The notes under the pieces are model-generated. The model saw only the letters and a program-made list of their open reading frames with translations, did not search any database and was not told the origin of the DNA. Made by a program: the position numbers and the translations under genes. Below, piece by piece: positions 52,843 through 63,205 of a stretch of DNA of 64,000 bases; positions within the stretch are counted from its first letter, which is position 1; each line of letters opens with the position of its first letter. This DNA comes from Notospermus geniculatus (lineage: Eukaryota > Nemertea > Pilidiophora > Heteronemertea > Lineidae): NCBI GenBank assembly GCA_002633025.1, contig NMRB01001153.1, forward strand, positions 122,164 through 186,163. Direction: 5' to 3'.

Positions 52843-53949
52843 GAAAACCATATTCTTTCCTATCGTCTAATGAAACGTCTTCCGCTTGTCCCTCCGATTG
52901 CAACTGACAGAATCAAAAATCGTCCATCAATAAATTTCCACATGGTCGAACCCGACAAATTACTGGTTATAGTCGATTATAAGGAATTACCTTATGGTTA
53001 TGATAGGATAATCGTATACAGACCCACACCTAGACACAATGCCGTCCGTTTTGAGTTAGAATGCAACTGCTCGTATTTTTATCGAAACTATCCCACAAAT
53101 GTCATACAATATACAGTTTCAACGTACTACATTTTGCTGTATTGGAAAGTCTGGAAGACAGGGTTTTCTTTTAAAGAGGGAAAACTATTTGACTTTTCAG
53201 TTGGGAAATTTACAGGTCGTATTCAGCTTCCGAGTTTAGATTCCAAGTGTGGTGCAATTTCCATCGGTTTGAAGGGGAAGAAGTACATTGATGCGTCCGT
53301 CTATTTTATCAACAGGCATACATTCGCTGTTTGGTGTCGTCGTCCAAAACCAAACTTCATTATAATTTATGTTACACACTTTAAGAATACAAGTGGTGAA
53401 TTGATAGTAAGCTTCTTTTCCCGAAATATCTTAAGTTTTGCGGGAGTGAACTGGAGATCCGGGCCCGCCTACTCGATTTACGGCAGCTCTGAGTTTTTGT
53501 TGGGTTTTTTCAAGCGAGATACCATCACTTTTGTTAGTTGGCGCTATACAAAAAATCAGAAGTTGATCAAACACAAACAACAAACATTCAGTCTCCCAAC
53601 CAGTTTTTCGGCTTATTTTAATAAATTCGGGACATCGTTGATACGATTTCAGGATCGTCGTCCAACACCAATACGATTAGTGATATTCGAAGTGCAGGGG
53701 GAATCCTGTCTTCATAAAGTGCCTTTGCACCCTGCTGTCGATTTGGTTAGGCACAAAATCATCCATATACATGTACACGGGAACACCGACGATTTCGATA
53801 CAGGAACCTTTAAAACTTTTGGTACACTTCATTTTTTTATTCAAAACAGTGAAGGTACATGTAGGTTATTGCGTATTCACCCTTCGAGAGCCCATGAGAG
53901 CGATTCGCATCGGCATGACTTGGTGAATATGTATGGACCAATGATTTAA
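52843..53949 (+). CDS. Unit C type 1 terminal exon, intact (368 aa)
   Basis: Acceptor gattatatctag, phase 0, ENHILSYRLMKRLPLVPPIA, open to TAA. Landmarks as in unit B: DRIIVYRPTPRHNAVRFEL, LLYWKVWKTGFSFKEGK, LFDFSVGKFTGRIQLP, VWCRRPKPNFIIIYVTHFKN, LLGFFKRDTITFVSWRYTKN, LVNMYGPMI. Two in-frame six-base insertions relative to units A and B (about 53769-53774 and 53857-53862) add residues at IHIHVHGN and EGTCRLL. Confidence 0.7.
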   Translation, partial: ENHILSYRLMKRLPLVPPIATDRIKNRPSINFHMVEPDKLLVIVDYKELPYGYDRIIVYRPTPRHNAVRFELECNCSYFYRNYPTNVIQYTVSTYYILLYWKVWKTGFSFKEGKLFDFSVGKFTGRIQLPSLDSKCGAISIGLKGKKYIDASVYFINRHTFAVWCRRPKPNFIIIYVTHFKNTSGELIVSFFSRNILSFAGVNWRSGPAYSIYGSSEFLLGFFKRDTITFVSWRYTKNQKLIKHKQQTFSLPTSFSAYFNKFGTSLIRFQDRRPTPIRLVIFEVQGESCLHKVPLHPAVDLVRHKIIHIHVHGNTDDFDTGTFKTFGTLHFFIQNSEGTCRLLRIHPSRAHESDSHRHDLVNMYGPMI

Positions 53950-54041
53950 TACAATGTAGGCTACATGTGATTTGGGTTTAACGAATTAGCGGTTACGAAC
54001 GTCTCTCCGCATTCATAGCCGGACATTACTGTTAAAACCTA

Positions 54042-54878
54042 GCGTCCACTAGAGCGCGGACAAGACGCAGAACGCAAATTTAGTAAATCCGCATTCATTC
54101 AGCAACCTCTCCGCATATTCTTGAAAGGTTTCGTTCACTGTCTTTATCATTCCTAACAGTTCCCGGCATTTCTGCACGTTCGTGAGACGGCGAAATTTCC
54201 GCATCCAAATTTTGATCGAGACCAAAATTTGGACGCGGAAATGAACATCCCGACACCTTCGGCAACTTGTCGGCATTGTCGTGCGGACATCGTGAGGACA
54301 TCCCGCCTTTCCGCAAACGCTCCTGAAAGCCTCCGCAGTTCGGGCATCAAAATAAGCGAGTGCGCGAAGCCGCCAAGACATTTGCGGTCAAGACACGGAA
54401 AAGCAGACAAAGCCAGCAGACATAATGAGAAAAACCCAAAGTCGGCACCGAATTTATTCCTCATATTGTCCGCATATCTACCCGATTGTCCTAGTCCATG
54501 ATTTTACCACTCCTGGTGTGATCCTAGATGTGTCCGCGCTGTCCTGCTACGATCAGCGGCATTTCGCGCCCTTCACGATTGATTCCTAGGACACTCCCAG
54601 GTCTGTCTGCAGTCAATACGCAGAGATTCGTAGTAATGTCCCAGGAAACGATGATTCGCACACTATTTTTCGCGTCTGACGCGGAAACAGTGGGTCACAT
54701 GAATAAATACTAGTAAATGATTTTACTTGAATTTTGCAATACAATTGCACTGGGCAATGCTGAACAAAGGTGAGGTAAAAGCATTTGCTAGTCTTTATTC
54801 ATATGACCCAGTGCCGAAATGGCATATTTGCTTCCGCTACCCTTCCTAATCTTATCTTGTCGGCGCTCTAGTGGACGC
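54042..54878. mobile_element. Element with GCGTCCACTAGAGCGC inverted ends
   Basis: Ends GCGTCCACTAGAGCGC (54042-54057) and GCGCTCTAGTGGACGC (54863-54878) are perfect inverted repeats. Words around GTCCGC/GCGGAAA recur. Part of the interior (54691-54820, TGAATAAA...TTTATTCATATGACCCA) is a hairpin also found at 62505-62625. The minus-strand ORF inside shows no known domain. It begins about 12 bases after unit C stops matching. Confidence 0.6.
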
Positions 54879-54883
54879 CACCC

Positions 54884-55860
54884 ATAATGCTTGGCGCACA
54901 CGGGCGTCTAAAATGGGGGCGACTACAGATGCGACTACTACGTCGCCTGCGATAATTACCTTTGAGGTCGATCAGTGATGTCATCCGCGACATCACTGAT
55001 CTTCCAAGGAAGCATTTGTCACAAACCAGTCAAAAAAAACTAAAAAAAATGAAAATATGTTCAGTCGCTGCTGTGGTCGCAAGGCCAGTCGCCTAAAAAA
55101 TCGTTCGAAAAATCGCCCGTGTGCGGCAGGCTTACGACAATTTGCGTGCGATAAACAATCGCAAAAATTATCGCACATTTGTCTCAGAAGTATCGCAGAA
55201 TTGTCGTAAACTTAACGATAATCAGCGTTTTTTGTCGTTCACTTGCGGTTGTTTGCGACAATCTGCGATAACAGTTGCGACAATCCTGCGACAATTTTCA
55301 AATTTTTGAACCCTAGCCAACATTTACGGGTTTTCTGTCTGCAGCCTCTTCAGTCGACAGCGATAATTTGGGGTTATAAACGATATTTTGCGACATTGTG
55401 GGATATTTTGCGACAATTCTGCGGTTGCTTTGAGATGCGACAAGATTTAATTTTTTTGAACATTTCCAAAATTTCACGATTACTCTAGNGTCAACTATGA
55501 AGACTTGCAGGATGATCTGGAGTCACTGTTAGCAATTGTTGCCCTGGAAGTGATGCTGGCAAGCGATCTCAGCGCTTTATACAGGGACGCTGAACTATCG
55601 TAAATGTCTGCGACAGTTTGCGACAGTATTGTCGCAGCTTATCGCACTTTACCGCAAATTATCCCCAATAAACGTGAGATATACGATAAGAAGGCGACAG
55701 TTTGCGGTTATTTGCGACAAGTCTGCGACAAAAAAATTACACGTATACCTGCAGCCCGTCTGTCGTACCTAATCGCAATATTTGCGACAACTTGCATCAG
55801 GTAAGTCTGCGACAAGTCGACACCGATAATTTGGGGTTATAAACGATATTTTGGGCCGTA
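54884..55860. repeat. Tract saturated with GCGACAA/TTGTCGC words
   Basis: From CGCACACGGGCGTC onward, TTGCGACA, GCGATAA, GTCGCA and ATCGCA recur every 10-20 bases on both strands to about 55850. A perfect 17-base hairpin (GATCAGTGATGTC/GACATCACTGATC) lies at 54970-55005. A single N is at 55499. No coding signal. Confidence 0.55.
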
Positions 55861-55867
55861 TTCAAAA

Positions 55868-56232
55868 AGGGTGATCATCGGGCGATTAAAGCGGGTGATC
55901 CACTGTCGCGATTTTGGCTTGAGACGCGGTTGCGTTCCCTTGCGATTACCTTATAAGGACTTCCGATTGCCATATAAGGCGATCGCAAGGGACCGCAACC
56001 CCGTCTCAAGCCCAAATCGCGACAGTGGATTCGCCGCTTTAAGCGGCGAATCCACCGTCGCGATCTTGGCTTGAGACGGGGTTGCGAACCCTTGCGATCA
56101 CCATATAAGGACTTCCGATTGCCATATAAGGTGATCGCAAGGGAACGCAACCCCGTCTNCATATAAGGTGATCGCAAGGGAACGCAACCCCGTCTCAAGC
56201 CAAGATCGCGACAGTGGATTCGCCGCTTAAGG
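55868..56232. repeat. Nested GATCGCAAGGG inverted repeats with an N join
   Basis: Several copies of CACTGTCGCGATTTTGGC, CTTGAGACG, GATCGCAAGGGAACGC and CATATAAGG alternate in both orientations around AAGCGGCGAATCCACC. The N at 56159 sits between two identical segments, suggesting a collapsed or stitched hairpin. Confidence 0.6.
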
Positions 56233-56272
56233 GCGTTTAGCTAAATCAGCGTACAAATTCTGCATTACACGG

Positions 56273-56713
56273 TTAAGGCGGGGGGCTACCTATGCCGACT
56301 TTATTGACACTCTTTGAAAACAAGCCTCCTAACATATTCATGACAAAAAGTAACTAATTGATGTCAACAAAATGTTTTAGCTACAACCTTTTGCTCCCGT
56401 TCTGTGAAAGAATTGTTCATTTTGACCAATTACGATGGAGTTAATTAAGTTGTAACAAGTTGTCAAAATTTGAGTTCGCAAACAATTTTGCAGACTTGGG
56501 ATGCGACACATCAGTTTCCCACATAGTCTGTAACATACAGGCCTGACGCCTGCAGGGCCTAACGATCCTTTTTTTACGAAAGTACTTTCCATTTAATTGG
56601 TATAAACTATTTAATGCCAACAAAGGCTCGATTTACAGTTTTTGAAATATTTCATATTCCCGACCAACTATCCAAAAAAGGCGATCGTGTTGCCCTAGAA
56701 TGCACATATGGCA
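56273..56713. mobile_element. piggyBac-like element, second copy (truncated at an N)
   Basis: TTAA plus GGCGGGGGGCTACC, then sequence matching the reverse complement of 1828-1394. It stops at a single N (56714), beyond which the sequence is unrelated, so the other half is missing or misjoined. Confidence 0.75.
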
Positions 56714-56714
56714 N

Positions 56715-58195
56715 GTACAAACCGTGTTAAAATTGGCCCAGTAGTATTTGAAATATTCAAGGTAGTAGGTGTAGATAAACTAATGTCAATGACTGTACAT
56801 GTGAGGTATTTTTACTCACAAAAACCTCGTCAAATAATAGAGAGGTCTGAGGCACAATATTACGTTTACCAGTGAGTGTGCAGGCGACGGGCAAGTATCT
56901 TTTGTTAATCAAACGATTCCGTAGACATTGGGGTTTGGGGAAATGGGGCTATCCAGAATATACTTCAACCGCTCGATAATAGGGGTCTCTACTGTACTAT
57001 AAGTTAACTATCCACTTTCTGTTCAGTGAGTTTCATTGTTTATCAGTTCTTTGGGAAGTTTGACCTTGACCTTGACCTATGATCATCAGGGTTATTACAT
57101 AATCGAAATTGGCATCCTAAATAACTTAAATATGGGTTTTATCAAACCTCCACTGCTACCACAGACAGAAACATTTGAAGTTATCAAGTTTGACCTTGAC
57201 CTGATCATCAAGGTCATTGCATAATCGAAATGGGCATGCTCAATAACCTAAGTGTGGGTGATTTCATGTCTCTACCTCAACCACGGGCAGAGATATTGCA
57301 AATTATCAAGTTTGAAAATATCAAAATCTCATGATATCTCAATCGCCCGGACACATGAGGCTGAGAATTTTACCACAGTCCATTCCTTGGATAAGCAGGC
57401 ATGAATTTAGACTTCTTTCATGTTGATCAGTTGACAGTGTGGCAAGTAATCTCAAAATATCAACTTTCGTGATATCGAACGTCGATATCACCATAACCCA
57501 AACTTCTCAGATCAAAAATAATCAGCTCATTTGATTTCTAGGGTATAAAAACCTGAGGGTAGAACTTGTTTCTGTTGCTCTAGGTGTTAACTGGTTATAC
57601 ATGTAGGAGCCGATTTGTGCCATCACTAACAGAGTGATGGACAAAATATCAAGTCTGATATATGATGATTACGTCTATGATGGAGGCATCTGAGGTTAAA
57701 AATGATTAGATCACTTTTTCTGCCTGTAAGTGACGCTCCTCTGTTTGATAACTTATTTTTAAGTTTCTGAACAGTCCACTTTCCATACTCTGCCATGTTA
57801 CAGTGACACTAGGACTTATAGTACAGCAGAGCCATCTGGAGATTTAGTTTTCCCTGGATAGCCCCATTGGAAGGAGCACAAACAGTTCCATCAGTAAATG
57901 TTCCTTTGCTTTTTGAGCGGTAGGCCTCCTCGCGTCATCGAAAGTCACAACGTAGTTTGGGTTTATAGTCTGATACCAAGTATAGGTGGAGGTAATCATC
58001 CCACTTCGCTCTGCTAAACTCGTAAACCTGGCTTTGAAAACGAAACGAGAGTAGAAGCTTGCACCAAGCGTGACACGGCCATATCAGTCCAAGCGGATTA
58101 ATAACTTAATATTTCATGCCATATCAATAACACCAGTTGCGTACCTATATGTTGTGGGATATAATCGTTTGTTCTCACAACCACCGCGGAGTCAA
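56715..58195. other. Gene-free stretch
   Basis: No exon signal seen. A direct repeat with about 122-base period (TTTGACCTTGACC...CATAATCGAAA) spans about 57057-57312. TATACATGTAG occurs once. The remainder is unremarkable A/T-rich DNA. Confidence 0.5.
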
Positions 58196-58219
58196 TGGAA
58201 TGTGAAGTTAATGTAGGTG

Positions 58220-58381
58220 CAGGTGTGACAGGAATTAAAGTCCCCCTGGAATCAAAGTCCGGTGCTATTGTTCGAGCAAAGGATGGCTATGGAGACATGA
58301 CCATTCGAATATAACCTTACAATAGCCCGCTATTGTTTGGAGGACTTGCATTCATAGGACGTTGATTCCTGTCACACCTGC
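58220..58381. mobile_element. MITE with CAGGTGTGACAGGAAT ends
   Basis: Inverted ends GCAGGTGTGACAGGAAT and ATTCCTGTCACACCTGC; inner words ACAATAGC and CTATTGTT. Second copy at 62868-63046. Confidence 0.65.
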
Positions 58382-58744
58382 CTCGAATCCATGACGTGAG
58401 ACAGGCTCTTCGGTAGCTGCCCCTGTGACGACATGTACTGTATCTCGGCCTACTCAGTTATGACGACAGTGCATTAAAGATAATGTATCACGGGTATTTT
58501 CGCGGGCCACGAAATTCATTGTTTATTTACATTTTGTTTGTTTATGTCCAGGCTTTCTTTGTCTTGTGAGTAATTTGTTGGTGGCATGCCTTTCTAGAAA
58601 TTCTGTTGATTCCAAAGGTATTCATTTCGGTGGGTTGGCATGTCCCAAAAATCCAAAATAACATAATGTAAACATCCATGTTTACAAACATTGAATGAAA
58701 ACAATGAAGTCGTGATACATTATCTTTAATACTCGTAGACCAGT

Positions 58745-58985
58745 GTAATGGAAGCTAATGTCCCCCGATATGTGATGCTCCCCAACAATACATTCACGGA
58801 TTAAGCGGCATCATTGAATTGACTCGAGAGAGACCACGACCCTTAATCCCATCCTGAGAACATCCGGGGTTCTTAGCGCTCCCTCCCTTCGTCACCGCAC
58901 ACAAACGTTTGTGTGCCGTGACGAAGGGTGCGAGCGCTGAGAACCTCCGATGTCCTGTGACAAACAATACAGGGGGACATCAAGA
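58745..58985. mobile_element. AATGTCCCC repeat, second copy, interrupted by a hairpin
   Basis: Matches the reverse complement of 4640-4830. Where that copy reads CTTAATCCTGTGACAAAC (as complement), this one has about 105 extra bases (about 58850-58953). These form a hairpin: AGAACATCCGGGGTTCT and AGAACCTCCGATGT at the ends, CGCACACAAACG at the tip. It is a later insertion. Confidence 0.6.
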
Positions 58986-60513
58986 AGACGGCGGCATTAT
59001 AAGTTGCGCTTCCACTACAAAAAAGCCGGTAGGCCTATTTGTCCGTTCTTATTCTGCTTCCATTACAGAATTTCCGTGTTTAATAAGTCCGGTTCTATAA
59101 GTGCGGATCTATTAAGCTCGGATGGCATAGCCGATCATACTCCGAATCTAAATTAGATGCAGATCAACAATGATGATTTATCTAGTGGAATGGCAATAAG
59201 ACCGGATCTATTTGTAGTAGTATGATCGGCTACAGGTGGCTTAAGATCGCTTGCGACATTGCGCATGCTCGAATACCAGAACAATACACGCTTCATTCCA
59301 CGTATCGCCATCTGTAGCCGATCACACTAACCTCAAATCCAGTAGTGGAATCGCAAGCCGTGAAATATCCGGTCTTATTTTAGATGCGGTATTAAGACCG
59401 GATCTAAAAGCTGTAATGGAAGCGCAGCTATATTCTATCACACCTGATTTTTCGCCATATGAGTATTTATCGGGATTAAGTGTGATCATTACTTATACCA
59501 TTTTTGCTTACGGTATTAGTTTACACCAGGCGAGGCGATTTCAAAGACCAAACGGTCACATGGTGAAAAACTCGGGGTCCTGATCCGCGAGTATTTAACG
59601 AACTCTCGTTTGTGAGTAGCTTGAGCAAAATTGTCCGAGATGTTCATTTCAAGTTCCACTTTATCACACGCTATTTCGCAATTTCCAACCTGCTGGGTTC
59701 CCCAAAGCGGTTAATCCCCACTCGGTGCACCCCCTGTTGTTTTGGACAAGAGGCATTTTATTGATTGAATGCGGAGAATTCTTGACCTCTAATACATGTA
59801 GGCCTACCACCGTGATTTGGATATTTGAAAATAATTTGATTTACCAGTCTGAAAGAATATAAATTAATTCGCTTCATGGAGTATGCACCCGTCAATCAAA
59901 GTTACATCGATTGTTTTTGAAGGGTCAGAAAGGACGTACTGTACGTAGCGAGTGTAACAGTAAAGAGTGTCACCCTTAAAAAGACATTTAGCCCAGGGCA
60001 GAGGCAGAACATTACTGGACTTGGCCAAAAGTGACAAACTGAACATTAATTTTGCACAAAATAGCGGAATAAAAAATAATGTACAAGAGTAGAAGTGAAA
60101 CATGCATTAACAAAGACAAAGTAAAACGAGACAGAGAATGAAAGTACAATAGGCCTACATGTACATTGCGAACAAAATGAAAAGAATGGTTGGCTTATGG
60201 GAGCGGGACAAGAAGTAAGAAAAAAGAAAAAAACATGCGATTAGCCGTGAGGCAAGCTGGAGGGCCTAAAATGAAAGCGTCCAGGGTCATACCTGGAGCT
60301 AGAAATCATGTGATTTAAAAAATTCATAAGCGAGCGAGTGATAAGGAAAATAATTTAAAGGAACACGCGTATGCGATCTCTTATAGGCCCTATATTGGCA
60401 TTTCGATTGCCGACGTAGACATGGTAGAGGGAGCCGCTTAGCGGCAGCAATACGAATAACATACAAACCATTACAAAATGTAGGTAGCACATCACTCCAT
60501 TCGCCGACAACGT
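58986..60513. other. Gene-free stretch
   Basis: No supported exons. The stretch 59030-59430 has recurring GGTCTTAT/GGATCTA and ATAGATCCGG-like words and CCGATCATACT, again like a non-autonomous element. The remainder shows nothing I can name. Confidence 0.4.
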
Positions 60514-61422
60514 ATATGGCAGGCCAGAGTGGACACAATTCGTATTTTATATCCATATAAATTCCTATTTTATGTCGATATATATTCGTATTTTATGTCC
60601 ATATATATTCCGACCAATCAGAATGACTTTCTTTATATGCACAATAATTCATTTTATATACACATAAATTCGATTTTATATACACATAAATTCGATTTTA
60701 TATACACATTAATTCGATTTTATATACACATAAAATCAATTTTATATACGTATAAATTCGAATATATCTACACATAAATTAAACTGGGCGAATTTATATC
60801 CACATAAATTCCGATTTTATATAGACATAAAATCAGCCAATCAGAGTAGCGCTTTATATGTGTATATATATTCACTTCCGTATCAGATTTGCTCACTTCC
60901 GTATGGAAAATACGTTCAGCCAATGGGAACCCACGACCCACGATGCAGCTGTGCGATGAAACGATGGTTCCCATTGGCTGAAAGTATTTTCGATACGGAA
61001 GTGAGCAGATCAAATACGGAAGTTCGAATTATCAATACGGAAGTGAATATATATACACATATAAAGCGCTACTCTGATTTGGCTGATTTTATGTCCATAT
61101 AAAATCGGAATTTATGTGGATATAAATTCGTCAACTTTATTTTATGTGTATATAAAATAGACTTTATGTGTAGATAGAGTATACTGTATTCGAATTTATG
61201 TGTATATAAAATCGAATTTATGTGTATATAAATCGAATTAATGTGTATATAACCTTGAAATCGAATTTATGTGTATATAAAATCGAATTATTGTGCATAT
61301 AAAGAAAGTCATTCTGATTGGTCAGAATATATGTCGACATAAAATACGAATTATATATCGACATAAAATAGGAATTTATATGGATATAAAATACGAATTG
61401 TGTCCACTGCGGCCTGCCATAA
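60514..61422. repeat. Roughly 910-base palindrome with 22-base tandem repeats in each arm
   Basis: ATGGCAGGCC and GGCCTGCCAT are the outer ends; GTGGACACAATTCGTATTTTA is mirrored at 61380-61405. Each arm contains a tandem series of about 22 bases (TTTATATACACATAAATTCGA and complement). The centre, near 60960, holds CCAATGGGAACC and GGTTCCCATTGG. No ORF is credible. Confidence 0.75.
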
Positions 61423-62867
61423 ACGTAGTTGGTCCGTGGGGTTGGAGAGTGGCACTCAGCTGGTGGCGCCGGCTGTCGAGAAAAAGAGACAATACCGATC
61501 TCCTTTGAGAACGGTTCTACATGCAGGTGTTAGAATGCTACAACATGTACGTACATGTAGTTCTGTCAGATGAGATATTTTAGGCAGTCGCGGCAATCCG
61601 ATATGCCCAAAAGCAACTTACGCGGAGTTTTACTGGGTCATCTTATTATAATGGAAGGACTCCATTTTGAAATACGTCCGTACCAACTGGAGTTGATCGC
61701 ATCATATACAGGTGTACAGTGTAACAATGTAGGTCAAGGAGCCAACAGGGGTCTTTGTCACGCACATTCTCATAAACTACGCATTGACCAGAGACAACAA
61801 CGTTTGGGAATGTTTAGTGATTATTTACATTGCATGGGCGGTATCAGGATACTTTCCCTCCGGACAATTGTGACTTCTGCACCTAAGTGACCTGCCCCTG
61901 GACATCTTTTCCTGGACATTTAACCCCCGCTGGTCTAAGTTCAGCCCTCATGTCCGGGGTAGATGTTTGGGGGGACATGTGCTGGGGACAAATATGTCCT
62001 ACTAGGGTAAATGTCCGGCGGGCAAAATTCCAGAGGCAAATATCGGGAGGGGGAGGAATGTCCAGGGGACAAAGTCTTAGAATCGGCACCACCTCTACCC
62101 GTCCGTCACCTGCTATTGCTGCGATTCTACCTTGATTTCGAAGGTTTTCCGCTGAAAAACTACTAAAACCCATAATATTCAGGGATACATGGCTTCAGCA
62201 TGATTTTTGGCCACCTTACTGCCTATGGTGCCATTTTTTACCCCTTATCGGGAGGGGGAGGAATGTCCAGGGGACAAAGTCTTAGAATCGGCACCACCTC
62301 TACCCGTCCGTCACCAGCTATTGCTGCGATTCTACCTTGATTTCGAAGGTTTTCCGCTGAAAAACTACTAAAACCCATAATATTCAGGGATACATGGCTT
62401 CAGCATGATTTTTGGCCACCCTTACTGCCTATGGTGCCATTTTTTACCCCTTATGCCATCCTCTGACCACATGCACCCTGTGCGTATGTGCTCGCCATGG
62501 GTATCATGCTAGTATGAATAAAGACTTGTTTTACTTGAATTTTGCAATACAAATGCACGAGGCAATGCTGTACAAATCTGAAATAAAAGCATTTGCTAGT
62601 CTTTATTCATATGACCCACTGTTAGGCCTAATCCTCTTACAGACTTCTAATCATCGCTGAGACGGATCATAAGAGTATGGACTGTCGTTAATCCCCATTA
62701 TAATGTAAATGTGATATTCGTTTTATCAAAAATGTGAAAAATTGGAAGAATACGAAAGTTTCAGCTCAGCATACATGTAGTACATGTACTTATCTATGTT
62801 GATGTAAGAGGAGTTAAGTTCGGGAAACGTGGTGGTGCTCTAGCCAGGGCGTCTCACTCGCAGGTAG
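61423..62867. other. Gene-free stretch with a tandem duplication
   Basis: The stretch 61890-62060 is rich in GGGGACA/ATGTCC words. About 62040-62246 is repeated directly at 62247-62454 (207-base period, starting TATCGGGAGGGGGAGG). The stretch 62505-62625 repeats 54691-54820. No supported exon; the open frame at 61570-61890 shows no recognisable features. Confidence 0.55.
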
Positions 62868-63046
62868 GCAGGTGTGAAAGGAATCCAAGTCCCCCTGGAG
62901 TCAAAGTTCGGTATTATTGTTCAGCGAGGGAATAGAATATATGGGAAGAGAGACCATGACCATTCGAATACATGTATAACTTTACAATAGCGGGCTATTG
63001 TTTGGCGGATCTGCATTCCTAAAACGCTGTTTCCTATCACACCTGT
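62868..63046. mobile_element. MITE with CAGGTGTGA ends, second copy
   Basis: Matches 58220-58381. Compared with that copy it has an exact CATGTA insertion (CGAATACATGTATAAC against CGAATATAAC) near 62967. Confidence 0.65.
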
Positions 63047-63205
63047 CCAGTCGCCAATGGTTTGAAAGGATCAAATGACCAATTGAGTTTCCAAGAAAGG
63101 TTTCTGGAGAGATTGGGGTAATTGTGAGGTTGGGCTCGATATTAGTCGACGATAAGTATCCGTATACTTTACGTAACAGGGAGGTTGAGATCAGCGACTT
63201 AGCCA

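Larger units (their letters stand above)
50480..54030 (+). repeat. Tandem unit C, truncated (about 3.5 kb)
   Basis: It starts in the sequence equivalent to 40136 of unit B and ends just after the type 1 exon at GCATTCATAGCCGGACATTA; the type 2 exon and lectin fragment are missing. Internal duplications: about 50643-50990 against 50990-51200, and 52440-52593 against 52683-52836. Confidence 0.75.

Noticed and set aside
54049-54381. 110-codon minus-strand ORF
   Set aside because: Lies inside an inverted-repeat element and shows no domain or splice support.
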